This document shows positions 35,656 through 43,433 of a stretch of DNA of 51,422 nt, one piece after another. The position numbers and the translations under genes are program-made. How positions within the stretch are numbered: position 1 is the first letter of the stretch; every line of letters begins with the position of its first letter. Source of the stretch: an uncultured Prevotellaceae bacterium (lineage in GTDB: Bacteria > Bacteroidota > Bacteroidia > Bacteroidales > Bacteroidaceae); contig CACXVS010000031.1 of NCBI GenBank assembly GCA_902771155.1, forward strand, positions 1-51,422. The letters run 5' to 3'. The notes beneath the pieces are model-generated. The model worked only from the letters and a program-made list of their open reading frames with translations. It was not told the origin of the DNA and made no database searches.

Positions 35656-35699
35656 ATTCAGTGTGTCAATTCACGGGGGCAATTACTAACAATGTCTTT
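35656..35699. repeat. Partial copy C of the repeat module
   Basis: GGGGCAATTACTAACAATGT plus CTTT (35676-35699) matches the first 24 bases of copies A and B. The preceding ATTCAGTGTGT...GGGG text matches the bases just before copy A (32479-32501). Confidence 0.75.
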
Positions 35700-35770
35700 T
35701 ATTTTTGGATCATCTTGAACTTCGTTCGAGCTCGTTCACGCTCGGAAATGCGAGCAAGCTCTCATTTCTC

Positions 35771-37597
35771 TCACTTAATCACGACCTTTTTGCCGTTCTT
35801 GATGACGAGGCCCTTGTAAGAGGCGTTAACCCTCTGACCATTGAGGTTGTAAATGGCGTCGTCGGCCTTTGTGGCCTTCACAGCATTGATGGCTGTTTCA
35901 TCGCCACCCTTCAGCTTATCTATCAGACTTTCTCCTTCTCCGTACATAGTGAATGAAAGATTATACATTTCCGGCTCGAAATACCTGATACCCCCGCTTT
36001 CAATGAAGCCGGAAATGATCCGAACAGCCTCAAGCACTTCTTCAGATGAATTCATCTGACAAGCCAGATAATACCTGATACCTCCCTCATAAGCAGTTTC
36101 GCTGCGCTCAACGGTCACCTTACTGCCAAGTTGCTCCAATAGGCCGTCTATCTCGTAACCTTCTTTCAATGAGACAACGATTCTCGGACAAATAACGATT
36201 GGTACTCCTTCTTCCGAAGAAATATAAATTGGCGACTCGAAATATTTGCCTTCAGGCAGGCGAATGTCATTCTTAACAAAATACCTGTTCTCAATGAATT
36301 TGAGTATCGCTTCGTCTGCTGCATCTGCCATCAGGTCATCGAGGGTATTCTCACTCTCCTCGTCCAAGGTCTGGACATACCTGTAATTATTAGCATCTTC
36401 AGGAGTCAGTTCGATAAAGAGAAACTTTTCCCCTGCCCAATATCCTAATTTGGCTGTTTCATCGCCTCTCGATTTCCAATTTATGATCTCGAAGACCTCA
36501 ACCTTCTTAACGACAGTGGTTCCCTTGACCCAGCCGCAGCAAAGGTTGATATGGGCATCTTCCTCTATGGGTTCAAACGCCCTGTCTTCTATTTCGCCCC
36601 AGAAATTAGGGAACGGGATTTCAACCACCTGGAACTCGTCGCTGGCGCTGACAGACACCTCATGGGAATAATTAGTGGTCCAACTGCCCATATTTACCGT
36701 ATATGTACCATCAGAAGGAACCTTCATGGTGAGGCGGACAACGTAATCATGACCTTCCTCAAGACTGAAGCCGCCCGCATTAATAAGGGCCCAGAGTTGA
36801 CCAGAATACTCCTGCGGCTGTGGATTGACAAGGGCCAGTCCTTCGGCTGTTGACTCCCATGGGTCATACTCTGGGAATTCAGAAATCACAGGATACTCCA
36901 CGCCTTCCCAATTCATCGAATAGACCAGATTCTCTTCCTCGTTTGATCCCGTCATTACACTAATCAAATGACTATAGTAGGTATTGTCAATCGTAAAAAA
37001 CATGGGAGTGAAGTGATGCAAACCTTCAAATCCATGGTTATAGACATCCAGACATAGCTTCAGCCATTCCTCTGAGGTCTTCAGGTTGCTTATAAACCGG
37101 AAATCGGTTCTTTTATAGTCTTCATAGCCTTCAATGACATCCTCTTTAATCAAGTCAACAGTCACCCTGTCTCCAAGATATTCCAAGAGGTCTTCAATCC
37201 GTCCAAGAGAATTCATAGAGTTTTGGACTATGGGGAGTACAACTAATAATTTATTCTCACCATCTAGTTTATTCTCATCATCATCACCTATCTTGTAATT
37301 GTAGAAATCCGATTCGAAATAATTGCCCTCAGGCAGAGGATAGTCCTTTTTCACATACCATCCACCCAAACCGGTCTCGTTACACTTGATGAGAGACTTG
37401 TCTCCCACCGCTTTCAAACTGGCATACAAGTCATTGAGGGCCTCCCGACTTTCATCGTCCATTGCCAAAACAAGCTTATAGAGAATCGACTCGTCGGGGG
37501 TCAGTTCAACAAACCCCATTCGTACCCAATACCCCAGCTGTGCATTTGCACATAAGCAACTGACAGCAAACAGCAAAGTAAACAAACTCTTTTTCAT
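35771..37597 (-). CDS. Secreted modular protein with type IX-like C-terminal tail, unknown function
   Basis: The 608-residue protein starts with a signal peptide (SCLCANAQ). Two related modules, about 20-200 (LGYWVRMGFVELTPDES, VKKDYPLPEGNYFES, LGDRVTVDLI) and about 385-560 (LGYWAGEKFLFIELTPEDA, VKNDIRLPEGKYFES, LGSKVTVERS), flank a beta-sandwich module (about 275-375, HDYVVRLTMKVPSDGTYTVN ... CCGWVKGTTVVKKVEVFEI). The end YNLNGQRVNASYKGLVIKNG plus KKVVIK is the Prevotella tail tied to type IX secretion. Function unknown; the sandwich may bind sugar or protein. The next gene upstream shares that sandwich and tail. Confidence 0.82.
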   Translation of the reverse strand: MKKSLFTLLFAVSCLCANAQLGYWVRMGFVELTPDESILYKLVLAMDDESREALNDLYASLKAVGDKSLIKCNETGLGGWYVKKDYPLPEGNYFESDFYNYKIGDDDENKLDGENKLLVVLPIVQNSMNSLGRIEDLLEYLGDRVTVDLIKEDVIEGYEDYKRTDFRFISNLKTSEEWLKLCLDVYNHGFEGLHHFTPMFFTIDNTYYSHLISVMTGSNEEENLVYSMNWEGVEYPVISEFPEYDPWESTAEGLALVNPQPQEYSGQLWALINAGGFSLEEGHDYVVRLTMKVPSDGTYTVNMGSWTTNYSHEVSVSASDEFQVVEIPFPNFWGEIEDRAFEPIEEDAHINLCCGWVKGTTVVKKVEVFEIINWKSRGDETAKLGYWAGEKFLFIELTPEDANNYRYVQTLDEESENTLDDLMADAADEAILKFIENRYFVKNDIRLPEGKYFESPIYISSEEGVPIVICPRIVVSLKEGYEIDGLLEQLGSKVTVERSETAYEGGIRYYLACQMNSSEEVLEAVRIISGFIESGGIRYFEPEMYNLSFTMYGEGESLIDKLKGGDETAINAVKATKADDAIYNLNGQRVNASYKGLVIKNGKKVVIK

Positions 37598-37633
37598 AAC
37601 CTTTTGTTTTTAGTGAATGAATGAATTTTGCTG

Positions 37634-37668
37634 CAAAGATAGAGAGAATTTGTATTGCTTGGTTCAAA
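37634..37668 (-). promoter_or_regulatory. Promoter of the secreted-protein gene at 35771
   Basis: Minus strand: TTTG (37668-37665), 23 nt, TATCTTTG (37641-37634). The leader to ATG 37597 is about 32 nt. Confidence 0.7.
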
Positions 37669-37704
37669 AATGCATGATAAATATATTCACAATGTGGAGT
37701 GAAA

Positions 37705-38340
37705 CTACTTCACGACCTTTCGCCCATTCTGGATAACTATACCCCTATAGGGTGGGCTAACCCTCTGGCCATTAAGGTTGTAGATGACGTTATGACGATC
37801 TGCCTTTATGCCCTGGATGCCAGTTGCATTTGTTTTCTCAAGGATTTCCACCTCCTTGATAATGGTAGTACCTACAACCCAACCGCAACCTATCAGTACA
37901 TGACCATTCCCAATTATGTTGTCACCATATTCAGGATATTCTACATCAATCACTTGGAAGTCATCACTTTTTCTTACTGGTAGTTGAAGCGAATAATTCG
38001 TTTCCCAATCACCCATATTCACATGATAAGTTCCATCTGATGGAACCCTGACTATCAAACGAACGATATAATTGTGCCCCTTTTCGAGTGTGAAACCTTC
38101 GATAACAATTATCTGGGGGGTATAGATCGCATCATACTTCTGAGGATTATTAATGGCAATACCATCATCAACAAATTCTAGTGAAGTATCATTATCCCCC
38201 GATAAATAACACCACGAAGGGAGCTCGCTAACTCCCACCCAGTTCATTTTGGCAATTGACACCAATGCCCCATTCTCATCTTGAGCCTGTATGCTCAGAC
38301 AACTGAGGAATAAAACGACAAATAACAGATACTTCTTCAT
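37705..38340 (-). CDS. Secreted protein with beta-sandwich module and type IX-like tail
   Basis: The 211-residue protein has a signal peptide (SCLSIQAQ), the same sandwich module as its neighbour (HNYIVRLIVRVPSDGTYHVN, MGDWETNYSLQLPVRKSDDF, GCGWVVGTTIIKEVEILEK) and the tail YNLNGQRVSPPYRGIVIQNG. It lacks the flanking repeat modules, so it looks like a minimal form of the larger neighbour. The start codon overlaps the stop of the TPR regulator gene by 4 bp (ATGA), so the two are co-translated, suggesting the regulator and this protein act together. Confidence 0.82.
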   Translation of the reverse strand: MKKYLLFVVLFLSCLSIQAQDENGALVSIAKMNWVGVSELPSWCYLSGDNDTSLEFVDDGIAINNPQKYDAIYTPQIIVIEGFTLEKGHNYIVRLIVRVPSDGTYHVNMGDWETNYSLQLPVRKSDDFQVIDVEYPEYGDNIIGNGHVLIGCGWVVGTTIIKEVEILEKTNATGIQGIKADRHNVIYNLNGQRVSPPYRGIVIQNGRKVVK

Positions 38341-39818
38341 AGAGATAGGTCTTTGTTACCGATTTTGCTGATTTCTTCGTCAAATTCATCTGCATTGCCC
38401 TCTTTTGCGAAGACTTTCTTCAGGAGGCTTTTGCGGATATTCGAGACGTATGAGGGCACACACTTCTTCAGTTTGGCCATCTCGTTGGGCAAGATGTGGA
38501 CTCGCGACATGAGGCAGATGTCGTACTCCATCTCCGTCAAGGGCGATTCGTCGGGATTCATGATGCGATGGAAGGCAGGAATCTCATGCTCCACCAGCTG
38601 GCGCAACTGCTTCCAGTCGTCGTTGGTGGGATATTGCTGTGGGTTACTTTTGGCCAACGACCTGAAGCGCTTGGTGATCTCGGCATTCTTCAGGCGATAA
38701 TCCAGAGCTGCATGCTTGAAAAGACGATAGCGCTTGAAAAAGAAACCCAACAGGATAGCTGCAACCAGTATCACGATGATGGCTGTGAGCCAGGCTATCT
38801 TGGCTTCCGACTCTTTCTCCTTGGCCAGGAACCTCTGATGGTTGTAGTTATAGGATGCCTGATACTTCTGGATATTGTCCATCTCGGAAAGGGAGTAGGC
38901 AGAATCGTTCAGTTCGTAGGCAAGGGTGGCGTATTTAGCGATGGAATCGGAGTTTTTCTTCTTCTCGAATACCTCCTGCAGACCTTTGCTGCCTGCTATC
39001 TGATTACGGATATCCTTGCCGTCGCGTAGTTCCTTACGGAACCAATACTCGGCAGAATCAAACTGGTGGGTGGCCAGATAGCACTCTCCTTTTATATAAT
39101 AATAGATCTCAAAGCCTTTGGCGATATTCTTGAGGCTATCAAACAAGCCCGACTCCTGTTCATAGAGACGACTGTATTCGAGGGCTTTCGAGATATCGCC
39201 TTTCTTCAATAAAGATGTGATGGTACTGCCTCCCAATGTTCGGGCAGCTCTGTCGGGCTTGCCAATCTCGCGGAACAGTTGTGCAGCCCGTTCCTTGACG
39301 AACAAGACGGAATCGGGCATCTTCAGGAAATCGTAGGCTCCACTCTGTTGGGAATAGCGCTTGATGGCCTGAAGGGTGTCGTTGTCTCTCCAAGCATAAT
39401 ACTCAGAGAGCCTCAGTTCCTGCAACTCGCTACGAGGCTGTACCTGGGTATGATAAATCATGGCACACTGTCCATGGATGAGACTCAGAACCTTATAATT
39501 ACAGTCGGCTAGCATGGTATCAGCACAGCCTGCTGCCTCATAGAAGGTGATGAGTGCACGGGGCAGTTCGTTGAGGGCAGAATAGGTACATCCGAGGATG
39601 TACTTGGCGCGCATCTGTTCGTTGGCATCACCGTGGCGGTCGAAATAATCTACTAAGGACTCTGCAAGCGAGTCGTCAAGCAACTTCTCTCCGTTAACAT
39701 TCTGCTGTTCAAGGGCTTCGAGCTGTTGGCGCATCTGTGCGCCGTTGCCTGAGCACCCCAGCATCAGCCCCAGGGCGCATAAGCAAAAAAGCGTATAGGA
39801 AAACCGTTTCTTCGTCAT
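38337..39818 (-). CDS. TPR lipoprotein-like membrane regulator with C-terminal DNA-binding-type domain
   Basis: The 493-residue protein starts at ATG 39818; a TTG nine bases upstream overlaps the -7 box. It has an N-terminal signal with lipobox-like LGCSGNG, TPR-type helical repeats (about 30-310; AKYILGCTYSALNELPRALI), one membrane helix (about 335-355, WLTAIIVILVAAILLGFFF) and a cytoplasmic C-terminal part (about 390-480, TEMEYDICLMSRVHILPNEM ... SYVSNIRKSLLKKVF) that looks like a LuxR/winged-helix type domain of Bacteroidetes TPR regulators. It may couple surface or periplasmic signals to expression of the secreted proteins that follow. A lipobox and an inner-membrane helix in one protein are uneasy together, so the signal could be an uncleaved anchor. 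Confidence 0.8.
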   Translation of the reverse strand: MTKKRFSYTLFCLCALGLMLGCSGNGAQMRQQLEALEQQNVNGEKLLDDSLAESLVDYFDRHGDANEQMRAKYILGCTYSALNELPRALITFYEAAGCADTMLADCNYKVLSLIHGQCAMIYHTQVQPRSELQELRLSEYYAWRDNDTLQAIKRYSQQSGAYDFLKMPDSVLFVKERAAQLFREIGKPDRAARTLGGSTITSLLKKGDISKALEYSRLYEQESGLFDSLKNIAKGFEIYYYIKGECYLATHQFDSAEYWFRKELRDGKDIRNQIAGSKGLQEVFEKKKNSDSIAKYATLAYELNDSAYSLSEMDNIQKYQASYNYNHQRFLAKEKESEAKIAWLTAIIVILVAAILLGFFFKRYRLFKHAALDYRLKNAEITKRFRSLAKSNPQQYPTNDDWKQLRQLVEHEIPAFHRIMNPDESPLTEMEYDICLMSRVHILPNEMAKLKKCVPSYVSNIRKSLLKKVFAKEGNADEFDEEISKIGNKDLSL

Positions 39819-39824
39819 ATCTTG

Positions 39825-39855
39825 CAAAGTTAGTTATTATTCTGATTCCTTCCAA
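39825..39855 (-). promoter_or_regulatory. Promoter of the TPR regulator gene
   Basis: Minus strand: TTG (39855-39853), 20 nt, TAACTTTG (39832-39825). The ATG starts 6 nt after the -7 box, so the message should have almost no leader. Confidence 0.85.
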
Positions 39856-39916
39856 CTTTTTAGACGAAAAAAGCTTGTGAACTGATTTCACAAACCGTTT
39901 TTTGCCTCTATGGGAC

Positions 39917-39947
39917 AAAAAAACGGCACTGCGATGAGGCAGTGCCG
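39917..39947 (-). terminator. Terminator of the rplM-rpsI-rpsB-tsf operon
   Basis: CGGCACTGC / GCAGTGCCG stem (39924-39947, 6-nt loop) followed on the minus strand by seven T, 25 bp after the tsf stop. Confidence 0.93.
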
Positions 39948-39971
39948 ATTTCGATATAGGATAAATGGGGA

Positions 39972-40967
39972 TTACTCTGCAACGAGCGTGAAGCGCTTGA
40001 AGGCAGCGATCTTCAGGTCCTTGTTCTGAGCGGCGAGCCACTGGGTAACAGTCTGCTTGTCGCCATCACCGAACTGGAACTCCTGGTCAACGAGACAGTT
40101 CTCCTTCAAGAACTTGCTGACGCGACCCTTGGCGATGTTCTCGATCATCTGCATCTTCAGCTGAGCCTCGCCCTCTACCTTGGCATCGGCAATGACCTTG
40201 CGAGCCTCATCGGCCTGAGCCTGAGTGAGCCAGCCCTTGGCCATGTTGCTCTCGATGTGATCCTCGGAGTCAACGAGGTTGGGGTTGATACCAGCCTTCT
40301 TCAGCTTCATCTCTACGAACTTCTCTACCTGCTCGAGCTTGGTCTTCTCAACAGCAGTCTTGTACTCCTCGTCGAGGATTGACTGAGGCATGCTAGCTGA
40401 GTCGAGGGCCACGGGCTTCATGGCAGCTACCTGCATAGCGAGCTTGTGGCCCACCTCAGGAGCGTTCAGGTTGGTCTGAACCATCGTGCAAAGCATGTGC
40501 TTGCCCATGTGGTCGTAAACCTCTACGTTGTCACCCTCGAGCACGAGGTAACCGTCGAGCTCCATCTTCTCACCAGTGATACCAGAGCGCTGAGTCACAG
40601 CGTCCTGAGCACTCTGACCATTGATGTCGAGAGCCTTTACAGCCTCGAGGTCCTTGGCCTTGGCAGCGATGGCGGCGTCGAGGATGCTCTGAGTCAGAGC
40701 GATGAAGTCGGCACCATTAGCCACGAAGTCGGTCTCGCACTTCAGGGCGATCATAGCAGCGAAGCCATCAACGCTCTTTACGAGTACACAACCATTAGAT
40801 GTCTCACGGTCGCTACGCTTGGCAGCGATAGCGAGGCCACGCTCACGGAGGAGCTCCTTGGCCTTGTCGAAGTCGCCCTCAGCCTCGGTCAGAGCCTTCT
40901 TCACGTCGGCCAGACCAGCACCGGTCATTGCGCGGAGCTTCTTAATATCGTCAATTGAAATTGCCAT
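39972..40967 (-). CDS. tsf: Translation elongation factor Ts
   Basis: The 331-residue protein is the nucleotide exchange factor for EF-Tu. It has the UBA-like start (ISIDDIKKLRAMTGAGLADV), the TDFVAN motif (ALKCETDFVANGADF) and the core and C-terminal subdomains ending in KRFTLVAE. Its length is at the long end of the family, as usual in Bacteroidetes. It follows rpsB by 42 bp; this gap is filled with a period-8 repeat reaching almost to the ATG. Confidence 0.97.
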   Translation of the reverse strand: MAISIDDIKKLRAMTGAGLADVKKALTEAEGDFDKAKELLRERGLAIAAKRSDRETSNGCVLVKSVDGFAAMIALKCETDFVANGADFIALTQSILDAAIAAKAKDLEAVKALDINGQSAQDAVTQRSGITGEKMELDGYLVLEGDNVEVYDHMGKHMLCTMVQTNLNAPEVGHKLAMQVAAMKPVALDSASMPQSILDEEYKTAVEKTKLEQVEKFVEMKLKKAGINPNLVDSEDHIESNMAKGWLTQAQADEARKVIADAKVEGEAQLKMQMIENIAKGRVSKFLKENCLVDQEFQFGDGDKQTVTQWLAAQNKDLKIAAFKRFTLVAE

Positions 40968-40974
40968 AACTTTA

Positions 40975-41009
40975 ATTTTTCAATTTTTCAATTCTTCAAT
41001 CCTTCAATT
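40975..41009 (-). repeat. Period-8 tract between rpsB and tsf
   Basis: On the sense strand the units read TTGAAGGA, TTGAAGAA, TTGAAAAA, TTGAAAAA and end 8 bp before the tsf ATG. Confidence 0.8.
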
Positions 41010-41870
41010 TTATTCAGCGGCGGGAGCCTCTTCCTCAGCGGGAGCGGTAGCCTCTTCTGCTACGGGAGCCTCTTCTGCAGGAGCAGCCTCCTTGCGGGGC
41101 TTGCGGGCAGCGCGCTTGGGCTTTACTTCCTCACCGTCAGCCTCGGCCTGAGCCTCAGCAGCCTTATCGTCGGCCTTCTCTGCCTTGCGCTCCTCGATAC
41201 CCTCAGAGATAGCAGCGCAGCAAGCGTTGAGGATAACCTCTACGCTGTCCTTAGCGTCGTCGTTAGCGGGAATCACGAAGTCCACATTGTTAGGATCAGA
41301 GTTGGTGTCAACGATACCGAATACGGGGATACCCAGACGGTTAGCCTCGCGAACGGCAATCTGCTCCTTCAGCACGTCAACCACGAAGAGGGCACTGGGC
41401 AGACGGGTCAGGTCGGCGATAGAACCGAGGTTCTTCTCCAACTTGGCACGCTGACGGGTCACCTGCAGCAGCTCGCGCTTTGAGAGGTTTGAATAGGTAC
41501 CGTCCTGCATCAGCTTATCGATGTTCGCCATTTTCTTTACGGCCTTACGGATAGTCGGGAAGTTGGTGAGCATACCACCAGGCCAGCGCTCAATAACATA
41601 AGGCATGTTGATGCTGGTAGCCTTCTCGGCGATCACGTCCTTTGTCTGTTTCTTAGTAGCGACGAACAGGATCTTCTTGCCACTCTTGGCAATCTGCTTC
41701 AAAGCGTCGGCAGCCTCGTCGATCTTGGCTGCGGTCTTGTGCAGGTCGATAATATGGATACCGTTACGCTCGGTATAGATGTAGGGAGCCATTGCGGGGT
41801 TCCACTTACGCTTCAGGTGGCCGAAGTGACAGCCTGCCTGCAGCAACTGGTCAAAATTTGTTCTTGCCAT
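41010..41870 (-). CDS. rpsB: 30S ribosomal protein S2
   Basis: The 286-residue protein has the S2 core (LLQAGCHFGHLKRKWNPAM, GIHIIDLHKTAAKIDEA, FVATKKQTKDVIAEKA, RWPGGMLTNFPTIRK, PVFGIVDTNSDPNNVDFVIP). After residue about 235 it carries a 50-residue Ala/Glu-rich tail with a basic patch (KPKRAARKPRKE) that is not part of the conserved core; such tails are seen in Bacteroidetes S2. It is third in the operon. Confidence 0.97.
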   Translation of the reverse strand: MARTNFDQLLQAGCHFGHLKRKWNPAMAPYIYTERNGIHIIDLHKTAAKIDEAADALKQIAKSGKKILFVATKKQTKDVIAEKATSINMPYVIERWPGGMLTNFPTIRKAVKKMANIDKLMQDGTYSNLSKRELLQVTRQRAKLEKNLGSIADLTRLPSALFVVDVLKEQIAVREANRLGIPVFGIVDTNSDPNNVDFVIPANDDAKDSVEVILNACCAAISEGIEERKAEKADDKAAEAQAEADGEEVKPKRAARKPRKEAAPAEEAPVAEEATAPAEEEAPAAE

Positions 41871-41936
41871 TTTGTTGTTTTGCTTTTAATTTGTTTACTT
41901 TCTTTTTAATTCTTTTGTCCAGAATCAGCCGGTAGG

Positions 41937-42143
41937 TAGTTGATAGTGGATAGTGAATAGTGGATAGTTATGATTACCTTTATCCGCTGATGGTCACTAT
42001 GACTACAAATCCTAAGGGTTTAGATACTAAACTATATTCAGTTATATTTCAGCTGCTAACAGATGGAACAGTGAAGGTAATCATCGCTCGGCTTTACCGC
42101 TTGGCTCGTCCAAGAACTATCAACTATCCACTATCAACTATCA
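41937..42143. mobile_element. 207-bp inverted-repeat element between rpsI and rpsB
   Basis: Left arm units of TAGTTGATAGTGGATAGTG (41937 on) face right arm units AACTATCAACTATCCACTAT (42116 on). Inside them ATGATTACCTT (41970-41980) pairs exactly with AAGGTAATCAT (42074-42084). No gene is inside. It looks like a MITE-type insertion that left the operon intact. Confidence 0.65.
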
Positions 42144-42151
42144 GCTGAATA

Positions 42152-42538
42152 TTAACGCTTACTGAACTGGAAGCGACGACGAGCCTTGGGCTGTCCTGGC
42201 TTCTTACGCTCAACCTCACGGCTATCGCGTGTCAGGAATCCCTGGTCCTTCAGCTTCTTCTTATCCTCTTCGTTGATCTTCACCAGTGCACGAGCGATAG
42301 CAAGGCGGAGAGCCTGGCTCTGACCTGTGAAGCCACCACCGTCGAGGTTGGCCTTGATGTCATACTTCTCAGCGACCTCCAGCAGGTTCAGCGGCTGCTT
42401 CACCACATACTGCAGGATGGCTGACGGGAAATAAACTTCTAAATCCTTCTTGTTGATCGTGATCTTGCCTGTACCCTCAGAAACATATACGCGGGCTACA
42501 GAACTCTTGCGACGACCTATTGCGTTAATTACTTCCAT
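42152..42538 (-). CDS. rpsI: 30S ribosomal protein S9
   Basis: The 128-residue protein has the S9 pattern: NAIGRRKSSVARVYVSEGTG, ITINKKDLEVYFP, and the conserved basic end DSREVERKKPGQPKARRRFQ followed by FSKR, whose tail reaches the P-site tRNA. It follows rplM by 9 bp. Confidence 0.98.
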   Translation of the reverse strand: MEVINAIGRRKSSVARVYVSEGTGKITINKKDLEVYFPSAILQYVVKQPLNLLEVAEKYDIKANLDGGGFTGQSQALRLAIARALVKINEEDKKKLKDQGFLTRDSREVERKKPGQPKARRRFQFSKR

Positions 42539-42547
42539 CTTTCCTTA

Positions 42548-43009
42548 TTATTTATACTGGTTAATATCAATTGCCTTTGGCTTCTGGGCCTCGTGCGGAT
42601 GTTCTGTACCCTCATAGATGTAGAGGTTGTTCAGCAGGCTGCGTCCGAGAGGACCCTTTGGCAGCATACCCTTCACAGCGTGACGGAGGAACTTCTCCAC
42701 ACCACCATTGCGCTTGCGCAGCTCGGCAGGTGTCTGGAAACGCTGACCACCAGGATAACCAGTGTAACGGGTATAGACCTTGTCGGTCTCTTTCTTACCA
42801 GTGAATACCACCTTATCGGCATTGATAAGGATAACATTGTCACCGCAATCAACGTGCGGAGTGAAAGTTGGCTTGTACTTTCCGCGAATCAGCTTTGCTA
42901 CCTTTGAAGCGAGACGACCAACAACCTGGTCGGTGGCATCGATCACCACCCACTCCTTCTTTGCTGTTTCCTTGTTCACGGAAAGAGTCTTGTAACTTAA
43001 AGTGTTCAT
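42548..43009 (-). CDS. rplM: 50S ribosomal protein L13
   Basis: The 153-residue protein has the L13 core: WVVIDATDQVVGRLASKVAK, RGKYKPTFTPHVDCGDNVIL, YTRYTGYPGGQR, and AVKGMLPKGPLGRSLLNNLY. It is the first gene of the operon, with a leader of about 250 nt. Confidence 0.98.
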   Translation of the reverse strand: MNTLSYKTLSVNKETAKKEWVVIDATDQVVGRLASKVAKLIRGKYKPTFTPHVDCGDNVILINADKVVFTGKKETDKVYTRYTGYPGGQRFQTPAELRKRNGGVEKFLRHAVKGMLPKGPLGRSLLNNLYIYEGTEHPHEAQKPKAIDINQYK

Positions 43010-43258
43010 TTTCTCTTTTAATTTTACTACTAAAAAACAGTTTACTTAATTGCGCACACAAACTCACATCCGAGGTCTCGCTCGGCCCTAAGGCCGCTTG
43101 CTTCTTGCAAGAACTCCCGGCTGCAAGTCTAACGAACGCGCAGGAACCTTACGATTCCATTGCTGGACTGACGATTCACGAACCACTGCGCCCGGCCAAA
43201 GACGCCGCTATTCACACCTCAATCCACGGGGATTCTAAGTCTCTCCCCAATAATCGGA
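43010..43258 (-). promoter_or_regulatory. Long structured 5' leader of rplM (possible r-protein autoregulatory leader)
   Basis: The transcript from the promoter at 43262 runs about 245 nt before the rplM ATG without a reading frame. On the sense strand it has a CGGCC-TTAG-GGCCG tetraloop hairpin, a self-complementary TTCTTGCAAGAA, and a GCGCAG/CTGCGC stem closing a larger domain. Such leaders often bind an r-protein of the operon to repress it. I recall L13 leaders being described in Bacteroidia but cannot check the match here. Bases 43292-43372 on the far side hold nothing I can name. Confidence 0.6.
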
Positions 43259-43261
43259 CTG

Positions 43262-43291
43262 CAAAGGTACGACTCTTTCCCCTTTTACAAA
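43262..43291 (-). promoter_or_regulatory. Promoter of the rplM operon
   Basis: Minus strand: TTTG (43291-43288), 18 nt, TACCTTTG (43269-43262). Confidence 0.8.
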
Positions 43292-43372
43292 CACGCTAGA
43301 GCAGAAAAAAGCACATATTTATTGTTTTTTAACTCTTTTAAGAAAGTTTTTAGGCAAAAGTTAGGGAAAAGA

Positions 43373-43403
43373 TTGGCCGTTACATAAAAATGTTGTACTT
43401 TTG
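43373..43403 (+). promoter_or_regulatory. Promoter of the eight-gene acyl/glycan operon
   Basis: TTG (43373-43375), 20 nt, TACTTTTG (43396-43403). The ATG at 43434 follows after about 25 nt. It is divergent from the rplM promoter. Confidence 0.82.
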
Positions 43404-43433
43404 CAGCCTAAAATAAAAAGGTACGCAACACGT

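Noticed and set aside
32440..35699. Integron-like cassette array (hairpins and repeats between single lipoprotein genes)
   Set aside because: No integrase gene and no consistent attC core sites; hairpins are explained as terminators and the fold-back element.
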